From an uncultured Oscillospiraceae bacterium (GTDB lineage: Bacteria; Bacillota; Clostridia; Oscillospirales; Oscillospiraceae), in NCBI GenBank assembly GCA_905234625.1, contig CAJOIC010000009.1, positions 1 through 64,000 on the forward strand: 64,000 nt of DNA, read 5' to 3'. The notes under the pieces are model-generated. The model worked only from the letters and a program-made list of their open reading frames with translations. It made no database searches and was not told the origin of the DNA. Positions 26,016 to 34,821 of the stretch are shown one piece after another (the stretch's first letter is position 1; the number at the start of each line of letters is the position of its first letter). The position numbers and the translations under genes are program-made.

Positions 26016-26846
26016 ATGAGCAAGGCTGACGATATCTTCATCCAAAACTGCCGTGACATCCTGGATAACGGGATCTGGGACACGGACCGGGAGGTCCGCC
26101 CCCGCTGGGAGGACGGCGCTCCCGCCCATACCGTCAAGAGATTCGGCATCGTGAACCGGTACGATCTCTCGGAGGAATTCCCCATCCTCACTATCCGCCG
26201 GACCTTCTGGAAGTCCGCCGTGGACGAGCTTCTCTGGATCTGGCAGCAAAAGAGCAACAATGTGAATGATCTCCGCACCCGGGTGTGGGACGCCTGGGCG
26301 GACGAGAGCGGCTCCATCGGCAAGGCCTACGGCTACCAGCTGGGGGTGAAGCACCATTACCCCGAGGGGGACATGGACCAGGTGGACAAGGTCCTCTGGG
26401 ACCTGAAGCACAACCCCGCCTCCCGCCGGATCATGACGAACATCTACACCTTCGCTGACCTGTCTGAAATGGCGCTGTATCCCTGCGCCTACTCCATGAC
26501 CTTCAACGTCACCGGCAATAAGCTCAACGCCATCCTGAACCAGCGCTCTCAGGACATGCTGGCGGCGAACAACTGGAACGTGGTGCAGTATTCCATCCTC
26601 ACCATGATGATCGCCCAGGTCACCGGCTTCCAGCCGGGAGAGTTTGTCCACGTTATCGCGGACGCCCATATCTATGACCGGCACGTCCCCGCCATCGAGG
26701 AGATCATCCAAAACCTGCCGAAGCCCGCGCCGAAATTCATCATAGATCCGTCAGTGGACGATTTCTACAAATTCACCCGGGACAGCTTCCGGGTGGAGGG
26801 ATATGAATACTCCGAGTTTACCGGGAAGATCCCCGTGGCGGTGTGA
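26016..26846 (+). CDS. thyA: Thymidylate synthase
   Basis: A 276-residue enzyme that methylates dUMP to dTMP using methylene-tetrahydrofolate. NQRSQDMLAANNWNVVQY is the dUMP-binding block and IADAHIYDRHVPAIEE follows as expected. The catalytic Cys157 sits in LYPCAYSM, where the common PCH is PCA. ATG 26016 is the only plausible start after the promoter, though GGAG is 11 bases away. Dihydrofolate reductase follows after three bases, regenerating the folate it consumes. Confidence 0.92.
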   Translation: MSKADDIFIQNCRDILDNGIWDTDREVRPRWEDGAPAHTVKRFGIVNRYDLSEEFPILTIRRTFWKSAVDELLWIWQQKSNNVNDLRTRVWDAWADESGSIGKAYGYQLGVKHHYPEGDMDQVDKVLWDLKHNPASRRIMTNIYTFADLSEMALYPCAYSMTFNVTGNKLNAILNQRSQDMLAANNWNVVQYSILTMMIAQVTGFQPGEFVHVIADAHIYDRHVPAIEEIIQNLPKPAPKFIIDPSVDDFYKFTRDSFRVEGYEYSEFTGKIPVAV

Positions 26847-26849
26847 GCC

Positions 26850-27329
26850 ATGGACGCCATCGTTGCCGTATATGCCGACTGGGGCATCGGCGCTGACGGG
26901 ACCCAGCCGGTGACCGTTCGGGAAGACCGAAAGCACTTCCGGGCGCTGACGGACGGCGCCGCAGTGATCGTTGGTCGGAAGACTCTGGCGGATTTCCCCG
27001 GGGGGCAGCCCCTGAAAGGGCGGCACAATATAGTCCTTTCAGCCAGCGCACCGGAGATCCCCGGCGCGGAGCTCGTCCGCTCGACGGAGGAGGCGGTGGA
27101 AGCCGCGGAACGTCAGGAGCGCTGCCTCGTCATAGGCGGCGCCAGCGTATATCGCCAGCTGTTTCCGTATATCAGCCGGGTGTTTGTCACGCAGATCGAC
27201 GTATCGCCTGTGTCGGACAGCTTCTTCCCGGACCTGGACGCGGACCCCGGCTGGACTATGATCGAGGCGGGGCCCTGGCAGGAGGAGGACGGCCTGCGCT
27301 ACCGCTTCTGCACCTACGAACGCATATAA
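26850..27329 (+). CDS. folA: Dihydrofolate reductase
   Basis: A 159-residue enzyme reducing dihydrofolate to tetrahydrofolate with NADPH. It shows the opening AIVAVYADWGIGADG, the substrate-helix stretch REDRKHFRALTDGAAVIVGRKT with the expected GRKT, and ERCLVIGGASVYRQLFP, the NADPH loop. It is co-transcribed with thyA. A strong hairpin terminator follows directly. Confidence 0.94.
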   Translation: MDAIVAVYADWGIGADGTQPVTVREDRKHFRALTDGAAVIVGRKTLADFPGGQPLKGRHNIVLSASAPEIPGAELVRSTEEAVEAAERQERCLVIGGASVYRQLFPYISRVFVTQIDVSPVSDSFFPDLDADPGWTMIEAGPWQEEDGLRYRFCTYERI

Positions 27330-27330
27330 A

Positions 27331-27363
27331 AAAGCCCTGTATTCCTGAGGAATACAGGGCTTT
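27331..27363 (+). terminator. Terminator of thyA-folA
   Basis: Fifteen-base perfect arms AAAGCCCTGTATTCC and GGAATACAGGGCTTT around a three-base loop. It works in both directions and lies beside the tRNA gene on the minus strand. Confidence 0.88.
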
Positions 27364-27368
27364 CAATG

Positions 27369-27442
27369 TGGCAGCGGAGGAAGGATTCGAACCCTCACAT
27401 ACGGAGTCAGAGTCCGCTGTGCTACCTTTACACAACTCCGCT
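27369..27442 (-). tRNA. tRNA-Gln (anticodon CTG)
   Basis: On the minus strand a 74-base cloverleaf: acceptor AGCGGAG/CTCCGCT, D arm GTGT/GCAC, anticodon stem GCGGA/TCCGT with loop CTCTGAC (anticodon CTG at 27410-27408), T arm GAGGG/CCTTC with TTCGAAT, and encoded CCA (27371-27369). A weak A1-U72 pair fits glutamine tRNAs. Confidence 0.96.
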
Positions 27443-27513
27443 ACGGTTGCGAACAAATGGTATTATACACGAATTCGGCGAAATGTCAATAGGGAAATCG
27501 CCCGGAAGCGAGG

Positions 27514-27756
27514 TTATTTCTGCAGGTAGTACTTTACCAGCTCCTGGAGGAGCTCGTCCCGGTCCAGGCGGCATACCAGGGCGCGGGCGTTATTGTAGTT
27601 GGTGATATACGTGGGGTCCTCGGAGAGGATATAGCCCACGATCTGGTTGATGGGGTTGTAGCCCTTCTCAATGAGAGAATTATATACGCTGGACAGGATC
27701 TCGCGGATCTCGGCGCTGTGGTCCAGGACCTTGAATTTCCGTGTGGATTCCTCCAT
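27514..27756 (-). CDS. ireB: IreB family regulatory phosphoprotein
   Basis: An 80-residue protein of the former DUF965 family. The whole sequence matches, with [20 protein letters not shown] at the start and [19 protein letters not shown] in the middle. IreB is a small target of the PASTA kinase IreK, which governs cell-wall stress and cephalosporin tolerance in enterococci; the role in Clostridia is inferred. ATG 27756 is used since AAGGAGG is eight bases upstream; the codon before it is TTG. It usually stands ahead of ruvX and similar genes, but here it is alone. Confidence 0.92.
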   Translation of the reverse strand: MEESTRKFKVLDHSAEIREILSSVYNSLIEKGYNPINQIVGYILSEDPTYITNYNNARALVCRLDRDELLQELVKYYLQK

Positions 27757-27794
27757 CAAATATCCCTCCTTATTAGCTAGGCCTATAATAAATA

Positions 27795-27841
27795 AAAAAG
27801 CATGGTATATGACGATTTGTCTATATTATACCATGCTTTTT
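27795..27841 (-). terminator. Terminator of pheST
   Basis: Perfect 15-base arms AAAAAGCATGGTATA (27795-27809) and TATACCATGCTTTTT (27827-27841), with T-runs on both strands. It ends the pheST transcript on the minus strand; 27842-27900 holds nothing else. Confidence 0.85.
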
Positions 27842-27900
27842 CAAAAAGAAAAGGGGAGAATGTTACAAAACTATTAAGAATTGGTGCCGAAGCGGTGAAT

Positions 27901-30285
27901 TTACCGGATGGCGGCGTTGTGTTTGTCCGCCAAAGCGGCGAGGATGGCGTTCACGGTCTCGGCGGCATGCTCCTCTGTGAGGGTCTGGTCGGCGGCCCGC
28001 AGGGTCAGGGAGAAGGCCACGCTCTTGAAGCCCGCGGGTATGGGGGCCCCGGTATAGACGTCGAAGAGGACGACGGACTCAAGATACTGACCGCCCGCGG
28101 CGGCGATGGTATCCTCCAGGTCGGCCACGGGGATGTCCGCGGCGCAGACCAGGGCGATATCACGGCTGACGGCGGGGTAGCGCGGCAGGGGCACGAAGGT
28201 CTTTTCCGGGGACTGGACGGCCCGCAGCGCGGCGGTATCCAGCTGGGCGTAGAAGGCCTCGCTCTCCAGGCTGTAGGCGTCGCACACCAGAGGATGCACC
28301 TGGCCCATGACACCGATGGGACGGCCGCCGACGGTGATGACGGCGCACCGGCCGGGGTGGAAGGAGGGATCGCCGTGCTCGGCGGCATAGCGCACGTTTT
28401 CGATGCGCATGTCCTTCAGGATGGCCTCCACGCAGCCCTTGAGCTGGAAGAAATCGGCATCGCCGCCATACTCGCCCATGGTGAGCCAGATGTTTTCGTC
28501 CGCCAGACGGCTGTCCGCCTTGGGGCGGTACACCGTGGCCATCTCATAGAACCGCGCGGAGGGGTTCCGGCGGGCGGCGTTCAGAGAGAGCACGTCCAGC
28601 ATGGAGGGCATGGGCGTGGTGCGCATGACGCTGCGGTCCTCGCCCAGGGGGTTCTGGATGACCAGGGCGTTGCGCAGGGGGGAGTCCTGAGGCAGACGGA
28701 TCTTGTCCCAGGCGGCGGGGCTGCCGAAGGAGTAGGTCAGGATCTCGTTATAACCCATGGCCCGGCAGAGGCTGCCCAGCCGATTCTCGAAGGCCTGCTT
28801 CTCGCTCCAGCCGCCCTGGGCGGTCTCGCCCCGGAACATGGTGGGCTCGATGACGTCGTAGCCGTAGAACCGGGCCACCTCCTCGGCCAGATCGGCGTAA
28901 TGTTCGATATCGCTGCGCCAGGAGGGGACTACCACCTCGTCGCCCCGCATGGTGAAGCCCAGCTTCTCCAGGACGGAGATCATGTACTCCCGGGTGAAGC
29001 TCGTGCCAAGGAGAGCGTTGATCCGCTCCGGAAGGAGGGTGACGGTCTTCTCCTGGGCGGGGGCGGCCACCACATCGATCATACCGTCGAGCACCTCGCC
29101 GGCGCCCAGGAGCTCCACCAGTTCGCAGGCTCGCTGCACGGCGGGGATGGTCCCCTCGGGGTCCAGGCCCTTCTCGAACTTGGAGGAGGCGTCGGTGCGC
29201 ATGCCGAGGGCGATAGCGGTCTTGCGGATAGAGGTGCCGTTGAAGTTCGCGGACTCGAAGATGATCATTTTGGTATCGTCCACGATCTCGGAGTTTTCGC
29301 CGCCCATGACGCCGGCCAGACCCACGGGCTTCTCCGCGTCGGCGATGACCAGCATGTTGGGGGTGAGCTTGCGATAGGTGCCGTCCAGGGTGGTGAGGCT
29401 CTCGCCCGCTTCCGCGCGGCGGACGACGATCTTGCCGCCGCCCAGGCAGCTGTAGTCGAAGGCGTGCATGGGCTGGCCGTATTCCTGCATGACGTAGTTC
29501 GTGATGTCGACGATGTTGTTGATGGGTCGGATGCCGGAGGCCCGCAGGCGGCGGCGCAGCCAGGCGGGAGAGGGCTCGATCTTGATGTTCTTCACCATGC
29601 GGGCGGTGTACCGGGGGCAGAGCTCGGGATCGTCGATGACGACCTCCAGGTGCTTTTCGATATTGTCACCGTCGTGGCAGCCCTCCACCTCGGGCTCGTG
29701 GATATGGAACTCCGTGCCGAAGGTGGCGGCGGCCTCCCGGGCAAGGCCGATGACGCTCAGGCAGTCCGGACGGTTGTTGGTGATCTCAAACTCAACCACG
29801 CTGTCGGTGAGGCCCAGGACCTTTTTGATGTCGTCGCCGGGCTCGCAGGGCTCCTGCATGATGAAGATGCCGTCCTCGATGGCATAGGGATAGTCATGGT
29901 TGTCGAGACCCAACTCCCCCAGAGAGCAGAGCATGCCCTCGGACACCACGCCCCGGAGTTTGCCGGTGCGGATCTCCTTGCCGCCGGGAAGGGTGGAGCC
30001 GTCCAGGGCCACGGGGACCATATCGCCGACGGACACGTTCTGGGCGCCGGTGACGATGGTGAGCTCCCGGTCAAGGCCCGCCTCGATCTTGCAGACCCAC
30101 AGATGGTCGGAATCGGGGTGGGGGCTCATGAAGGTGACTTTGCCGGCCACCACGCGGTCGATGCCCTCGCCGGTGTTGGAGACGGTCTCCACCTTGGAGC
30201 CGGACATGGTCATGCCGTCGCAGAACTCCTTGTCGGAGACGTCGATCTTTGTATAGTCGTTCAGCCATTCGCGTGAAAGATTCAT
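27901..30285 (-). CDS. pheT: Phenylalanine-tRNA ligase beta subunit
   Basis: A 794-residue beta subunit, normal length. Domains in order: N-terminal MNLSREWLNDYTKI helix, tRNA-binding OB domain around residues 40-155 (VCKIEAGLDRELTIVTGAQNV), B3/4 editing domain, B5 domain near 400, the class II-like core (VIQNPLGEDRSVMRTTPMPS) and the C-terminal ferredoxin-like anticodon-binding domain (YPAVSRDIALVCAADIPV). It forms the (alpha beta)2 enzyme with PheS, encoded 16 bases upstream. Confidence 0.96.
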   Translation of the reverse strand: MNLSREWLNDYTKIDVSDKEFCDGMTMSGSKVETVSNTGEGIDRVVAGKVTFMSPHPDSDHLWVCKIEAGLDRELTIVTGAQNVSVGDMVPVALDGSTLPGGKEIRTGKLRGVVSEGMLCSLGELGLDNHDYPYAIEDGIFIMQEPCEPGDDIKKVLGLTDSVVEFEITNNRPDCLSVIGLAREAAATFGTEFHIHEPEVEGCHDGDNIEKHLEVVIDDPELCPRYTARMVKNIKIEPSPAWLRRRLRASGIRPINNIVDITNYVMQEYGQPMHAFDYSCLGGGKIVVRRAEAGESLTTLDGTYRKLTPNMLVIADAEKPVGLAGVMGGENSEIVDDTKMIIFESANFNGTSIRKTAIALGMRTDASSKFEKGLDPEGTIPAVQRACELVELLGAGEVLDGMIDVVAAPAQEKTVTLLPERINALLGTSFTREYMISVLEKLGFTMRGDEVVVPSWRSDIEHYADLAEEVARFYGYDVIEPTMFRGETAQGGWSEKQAFENRLGSLCRAMGYNEILTYSFGSPAAWDKIRLPQDSPLRNALVIQNPLGEDRSVMRTTPMPSMLDVLSLNAARRNPSARFYEMATVYRPKADSRLADENIWLTMGEYGGDADFFQLKGCVEAILKDMRIENVRYAAEHGDPSFHPGRCAVITVGGRPIGVMGQVHPLVCDAYSLESEAFYAQLDTAALRAVQSPEKTFVPLPRYPAVSRDIALVCAADIPVADLEDTIAAAGGQYLESVVLFDVYTGAPIPAGFKSVAFSLTLRAADQTLTEEHAAETVNAILAALADKHNAAIR

Positions 30286-30301
30286 AACCCTTTGCCTCCC
30301 C

Positions 30302-31327
30302 TCAGAATTGTTCCAGGAACCGGGTGTCGTTCTCGAACATCAGCCGCAGGTCGTTGATACCGAAGCGGAACATGGCCATGCGCTCCGCGCCAACGCCGAA
30401 GGCGAAGCCGGAGTATTTTTCGGTGTCGATGCCGCAGCCCTCCAGGACCTTGGGGTGCACCATACCGGCGCCCAAGAGCTCGATCCAGCCCTCGCCCTTG
30501 CAGACGCGGCAGCCTCTGCCGCGGCACTCGAAGCACTCCACGTCCACCTCGCAGCTGGGCTCGGTGAAGGGGAAGTGGTGGGGACGGAAGCGGGTGCGGG
30601 TCTCAGGGCCGTACAGCCGGTGTACCAGCTCGTTCAGGGTGCCCTTCAGATCGGCGAAGGTGATGCCTTCGTCCACCACGAGGCCCTCGATCTGATGGAA
30701 CATTGGGCTGTGGGTGGCGTCCACCTCGTCCTTGCGGTAGACGCGGCCCGGGGAGATGATGCGGATGGGGAGGGGCTGGGTCTCCATGACGTGGACCTGC
30801 ACGGGGCTCGTCTGGGTGCGGAGCAGGACCTCGTCGTCATCGTCGAAGTAGAAGGTGTCCTGCCGGTCCCGGGCGGGGTGGCCCTCCTCGGTGTTCAGCC
30901 GGTCGAAGTTATAGCTGGAGAGCTCCACCTCGGGGCCCTCCGCGATGGTGAAGCCCATGCCGATGAAGATCTCCTTGGCTTCGTTTATGACTTTGTTCAG
31001 GGGATGCCGGCGGCCGATCTGCACGGCCTTTCCGGGCATGGTGACGTCGGTGGTCTCCGCGGCGAGGCGCATCTCCAGCGCTTTCTCGCTCAGGGTCTTG
31101 CGGCCGTTTTCGATGGCCTCGGTCAGTTCCTCACGGATCTGGTTGGCCAGCTGGCCCATGACAGGACGCTCCTCGGCGGAGAGCTTGCCCATCTGCTTGA
31201 GAACGGCGGTGAGCTCGCCCTTCTTGCCGAGATATTTGACGCGGAGTGCCTCCAGCGCGTCCAGCGCGCCGGCCTCCCGGATGGCATCGAGAGACTCCTC
31301 CCGCAGCTGCCGCAGTTTCTGTTCCAT
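30302..31327 (-). CDS. pheS: Phenylalanine-tRNA ligase alpha subunit
   Basis: A 341-residue catalytic subunit. It shows the coiled-coil N-terminus, the class II motif segment GRRHPLNKVINEAKEIFIGMG, motif 2 RVYRKDEVDATHSPMFHQ-like sequence, and FGVGAERMAMFRFGINDLR as motif 3. ATG 31327 is chosen because AAGGAG lies nine bases upstream; the longer frame runs through the promoter. A cysteine-rich FECRGRGCRVCKGEG insertion near residue 275 is as in many Firmicutes. No T-box leader is present before it. Confidence 0.95.
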   Translation of the reverse strand: MEQKLRQLREESLDAIREAGALDALEALRVKYLGKKGELTAVLKQMGKLSAEERPVMGQLANQIREELTEAIENGRKTLSEKALEMRLAAETTDVTMPGKAVQIGRRHPLNKVINEAKEIFIGMGFTIAEGPEVELSSYNFDRLNTEEGHPARDRQDTFYFDDDDEVLLRTQTSPVQVHVMETQPLPIRIISPGRVYRKDEVDATHSPMFHQIEGLVVDEGITFADLKGTLNELVHRLYGPETRTRFRPHHFPFTEPSCEVDVECFECRGRGCRVCKGEGWIELLGAGMVHPKVLEGCGIDTEKYSGFAFGVGAERMAMFRFGINDLRLMFENDTRFLEQF

Positions 31328-31375
31328 AATCGATTGCTCCTTGCGCGTTTCCTTATTAATGAATACTAAAATATT

Positions 31376-31404
31376 TTTATACCACAATTTCTCTGATTTC
31401 GCAA
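31376..31404 (-). promoter_or_regulatory. Promoter of pheST
   Basis: On the minus strand TTGCGA (31404-31399), 17 bases, TATAAA (31381-31376), with an extended TGG. Confidence 0.78.
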
Positions 31405-31432
31405 CAATAATCGGATAAAGTCAAGATAGAAA

Positions 31433-31461
31433 TTGACGGCGGTCCGTCCGCTGATTATAAT
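31433..31461 (+). promoter_or_regulatory. Promoter of the NAD(P)H-hydrate repair gene
   Basis: TTGACG (31433-31438), 17 bases, TATAAT (31456-31461). It is divergent from the pheST promoter and about 30 bases apart. Confidence 0.87.
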
Positions 31462-31490
31462 GTGGACAGTGAAGGAACGGGAGGCAAGAG

Positions 31491-32972
31491 ATGGAGCTGT
31501 CAAATGCCAAACAGATGAAGGCCGCAGATCGGGCGGCCATAGAGGGAGGGATCGACTCCCTGCTGCTGATGGAGACGGCGGCGGGCTTCGTCAGCCGTGC
31601 GGCCCTGGAGTATTTGGGAGACGGCCGCACGGCGGCAGTCTTCTGCGGTCCCGGCAACAACGGCGGCGACGGCGTCGCAGCGGCAAGGCACCTGCTGGAG
31701 GCGGGCGTTGACGTCCGGGTCTGGCTGGTGGGAGACCGGGCGAAAATGACCGCGGACACCGCTGCCATGGAGCGAAGGCTCCTGGCGTCCGGGGGTCGTC
31801 TGGAGGCCTTCGACCCCCGGGACGAGGGTATCGCCGCGTTTACAAAGCATGCCGGCGTCGTGGTAGATGCCCTGTTCGGCGTGGGCCTTTCCCGGCCTCT
31901 GACGGGGGATGCCCTGGCCGCCGTGGAGCTCATGAACGCCTCGAAGGCACCGGCGGTGGCGGCGGACATCGCCAGCGGTGTCTCGGCGGACACCGGCCGC
32001 GTCATGGGCGATGCTGTCCGGGCGGACTGCACCGTTACCTTCTCCCGGGCGAAGCCGGGTCATTTCGCGGAGCCCGGGTGCGTATACTGCGGTGAGCTGC
32101 GGGTGGCGGATATCGGCATCCCGGCAGAGCTTGTGCGGGAGAGCGGCTGCGGCGTCTACGCCATCCACGGGGAGGACCTGCGTCTTCCACCCAGGCCCCG
32201 GCTGAGCCACAAGGGAGACTACGGCAAGCTCCTCATCCTGGGCGGCTGCGTTCCCTATACCGGCGCGCCCGGCCTCTGCGCGCACGCCGCGGTGCGTTCC
32301 GGCGCGGGACTGGTATATCTCGGCGTCCCGTCGGATATATATGAGATAACGGCGGTCAAAAACGACGAGGCCATGCCCTTCCCCCGGACGGAGGAGAGCG
32401 TGACGGAGCGTCTGGCCCAGTGCGGCACCGTGGTCATGGGGCCCGGTATGGGCCGCAGCGAGGACACTCTCGCCCTGGTGTCGAAGGTCCTGAAGGAGTT
32501 CGGGGGACCCGTGGTGGCTGACGCGGACGCCCTCTGGGCGATCTCGCAGGACATCTCCGTCCTGGATACCACGGAGGCGGCGGTGATCCTGACGCCCCAC
32601 GAGGGGGAGTTCGCCCGGCTCCTTGGCAGGGGCGTGGAGGACCGGCTGACGGACGCCCTGTCCTTCTCCCGGACCCACGGCTGCGTGGTGGTCCTGAAGG
32701 GACATCGAACGATCTGCGCCTTCCCGGACGGCAAAGCGTACATCATCGATGCAGGCAATCCCGGCATGGCCAAGGGCGGCAGCGGCGACGTGCTGGCGGG
32801 AGTCGTCGGCGCGATGCTGGGGCAGCTCCCTTCCCGCCGAGCGGTAGTGACGGCCTGCTGGCTCCACGCCAGGGCCGGAGACATCGCCGCGACCCGCTTC
32901 GGAGAGTACGCCATGAAGGCCGGGGACATCATCGAAAGCCTGTCCCGGGCGGAGCTGGAGATCCTCGGATAA
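31491..32972 (+). CDS. nnr: Bifunctional NAD(P)H-hydrate epimerase/dehydratase
   Basis: A 493-residue fusion that repairs damaged NAD(P)H hydrates. The N-terminal YjeF epimerase domain (about 1-215) has FCGPGNNGGDGVAAARHL. The C-terminal ADP-dependent dehydratase domain (about 225-490) has GMAKGGSGDVLAGVVG near 425 with the catalytic aspartate, and LTPHEGEFARLLG. This is the usual bacterial fusion. It begins an apparent operon with the lipoprotein, alanine racemase and MazF genes. Confidence 0.93.
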   Translation: MELSNAKQMKAADRAAIEGGIDSLLLMETAAGFVSRAALEYLGDGRTAAVFCGPGNNGGDGVAAARHLLEAGVDVRVWLVGDRAKMTADTAAMERRLLASGGRLEAFDPRDEGIAAFTKHAGVVVDALFGVGLSRPLTGDALAAVELMNASKAPAVAADIASGVSADTGRVMGDAVRADCTVTFSRAKPGHFAEPGCVYCGELRVADIGIPAELVRESGCGVYAIHGEDLRLPPRPRLSHKGDYGKLLILGGCVPYTGAPGLCAHAAVRSGAGLVYLGVPSDIYEITAVKNDEAMPFPRTEESVTERLAQCGTVVMGPGMGRSEDTLALVSKVLKEFGGPVVADADALWAISQDISVLDTTEAAVILTPHEGEFARLLGRGVEDRLTDALSFSRTHGCVVVLKGHRTICAFPDGKAYIIDAGNPGMAKGGSGDVLAGVVGAMLGQLPSRRAVVTACWLHARAGDIAATRFGEYAMKAGDIIESLSRAELEILG

Positions 32973-32999
32973 GAAACCAAAACAACGTGAGGGACGATC

Positions 33000-33566
33000 A
33001 TGCGGAAAACCATCTTTTCCGTACTGATGATACCCCTTCTCATCCTCGCGGGCTGCGGGGAGCGGGAGGCAAAGCTGGAGAGCTCCTTCTCCGAATTCCG
33101 GGAGCGGGTGGCGTCGGCGTCTGTCGTCACCGTCCGCGCCGAACTGACGGCGGACTACGGCGAGACGACGGAGCGCTACGTGCTGGACGCTTCCTACGAC
33201 GGGAAGCAGACGGACATGGTGGTCGTGGAGCCAGCCCTGGTGGCCGGGGTCCGGGCCACGGCCCGCTGGGGGGAGACCGCCGTGGAGTATGGCGGCGTGA
33301 TCCTGGGCGCGGGAGCGCTGGATGGCGACGGTCTGACTCCCGTGTCCGCCATGCCGGCCGTCTTCGCGGCCATGGCGGGAGGCTTTACGGAGCTCCTGTG
33401 GTGGGACGGAGACATGATCGCCGCCCGGATGTACGTGGGGGAGGACTCCCGCTGCACGGTGTGGCTGGAGGCGGATACCGTGACCCCCGTCCATGCGGAG
33501 ATCGCCTCCGGCGGAAAAACGGTGATATCCTGCGAGCTCTCGAATTGGAGCGCCGCGGGAGGATAA
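33000..33566 (+). CDS. Putative lipoprotein
   Basis: A 188-residue exported protein. The signal MRKTIFSVLMIPLLILAGCG carries a lipobox LAGC with the cysteine at 19, so it should be a membrane-anchored lipoprotein. The mature part is beta-rich, with TVRAELTADYG, YVLDASYDGKQTD and VTPVHAEIASGGK, patterns reminiscent of the LolA/LppX fold seen in small Gram-positive lipoproteins, but the match is loose. It lies 27 bases after the repair enzyme and 25 before alr; the link to either is unknown. Confidence 0.7.
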   Translation: MRKTIFSVLMIPLLILAGCGEREAKLESSFSEFRERVASASVVTVRAELTADYGETTERYVLDASYDGKQTDMVVVEPALVAGVRATARWGETAVEYGGVILGAGALDGDGLTPVSAMPAVFAAMAGGFTELLWWDGDMIAARMYVGEDSRCTVWLEADTVTPVHAEIASGGKTVISCELSNWSAAGG

Positions 33567-33591
33567 GAAAAAAGATACAGAGGACAAAACA

Positions 33592-34713
33592 ATGGAAGAC
33601 ATGAAAAAACGCACATGGGCAGAGGTGAGCCTCGGCGCCATCGAACACAACTACCGCGTCATGCGGGAGCGTCTGCCGGAGGGCTGCCGCTTCCTGGGCG
33701 TGGTGAAGGCCAACGCCTACGGTCACGGGGCGATACCTGTGGCGAAACGGCTGGAAGCGCTGGGCTGCGACTATCTTGCCGTGGCCTGCCTGGACGAGGC
33801 CCGGGAGCTGCGTGCTGCGGACATCGGACTGCCCATCCTCATCCTGGGCTTTACGCCGCCGGAGTATGCCGGGGAACTGGCGGACCTTCACATCACTCAG
33901 GCCGTGGGGAGCCTGGACGCCGCCGTGGCTCTCAGCGAGGCCCTGGAGGAGACGGATAAAGTCCTCAAGATCCATCTCAAGCTGGAGACGGGCATGGGCC
34001 GCACCGGCTTCCGGGTCTTCGGGCAATGGAAGGCCCTGCCCGCGGCCACGGCGGTGAAGCTGCCCCATCTGGATGCCGAGGGCGTGTTCACCCACTTCTG
34101 CGTGTCCGACGCGGAAGAGGGGGTGCGGGACTTCACCTGCGAGCAGTTTCGGCGGTTCACCGCCGCGGTGGAGGCCATCGAGACCCGGGCAGGACATAAA
34201 TTTACCATCCGGCATTGCACCAACTCCGGCGCTATGCACGCTTTCCCGGAGACCTATCTCGACATGGTGCGCCCCGGGGTCTCCCTCTATGGGATGTACC
34301 CCGGACCCGTGCGGGATCAGATCGACCTCATCCCCGCCATGACCCTCAAGACCCGGGTGGCCTATGTGGAGCGGCACGAGCCCGGCGATACCGTCAGCTA
34401 CGGACGGACCTTCACGGCGGAGAGACCTACGGAGACCGCCGTCCTGCCTATCGGCTACGCGGACGGCCTGCACCGGGCCCTGTCCAACAAGCTCACCGTC
34501 CTGGTGAACGGACACAAGGTCCCCCAGGTGGGCCGCATATGTATGGATATGTGCATGGCGGACGTCACCGGTCTCGGCGTAAAGCCGGGGGACGAGGTGG
34601 AGATCTTCGGACGGGACATGCCCATCGACGACGTGGCGGATCTGGCCGGGACCATCCACTATGAGCTCACCTGCGCCGTCGGCCCCCGGGTGCCCCGGGT
34701 GTACACGGACTGA
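33592..34713 (+). CDS. alr: Alanine racemase
   Basis: A 373-residue PLP enzyme making D-alanine for peptidoglycan. The cofactor lysine is Lys39 in VVKANAYGHG; RPGVSLYGMYPG and the GRICMDMCMADVTGLG block of the C-terminal domain are present. ATG 33592 has a GAGG eight bases upstream. In many Firmicutes alr is followed by a MazEF-type toxin pair; here only the toxin follows. Confidence 0.95.
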   Translation: MEDMKKRTWAEVSLGAIEHNYRVMRERLPEGCRFLGVVKANAYGHGAIPVAKRLEALGCDYLAVACLDEARELRAADIGLPILILGFTPPEYAGELADLHITQAVGSLDAAVALSEALEETDKVLKIHLKLETGMGRTGFRVFGQWKALPAATAVKLPHLDAEGVFTHFCVSDAEEGVRDFTCEQFRRFTAAVEAIETRAGHKFTIRHCTNSGAMHAFPETYLDMVRPGVSLYGMYPGPVRDQIDLIPAMTLKTRVAYVERHEPGDTVSYGRTFTAERPTETAVLPIGYADGLHRALSNKLTVLVNGHKVPQVGRICMDMCMADVTGLGVKPGDEVEIFGRDMPIDDVADLAGTIHYELTCAVGPRVPRVYTD

Positions 34714-34758
34714 GGCCAAATCTCCGCCGCAGGTATAAAATCCCCGCCTTCGTGGGAG

Positions 34759-34821
34759 AATGTGAGTATGTTCGTACATAGAATGGTACGGGCAATTCTA
34801 TACGGAAGCGGTGCTCACATT
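34759..34821 (+). promoter_or_regulatory. Structured leader before mazF
   Basis: Outer arms AATGTGAG (34759-34766) and CTCACATT (34814-34821) enclose two inner hairpins, TATGT/ACATA and ATAGAAT/ATTCTAT, giving a small cloverleaf whose last arm abuts the mazF ATG. It may bury the start site or be an operator. No strong ribosome site is seen. Confidence 0.5.

Noticed and set aside
27802-30276. An 824-codon open frame on the plus strand opposite pheT
   Set aside because: pheT on the minus strand is full length with all domains; the opposite frame is a composition effect.
31328-31432. T-box riboswitch ahead of pheST
   Set aside because: Only about 50 bases lie between promoter and pheS start, with no specifier stem or conserved T-box sequence.
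34762-34821. N-terminal extension of MazF from GTG 34762, or a tiny antitoxin gene
   Set aside because: The 20 residues do not match either family and overlap the folded leader; no ribosome site precedes the GTG.
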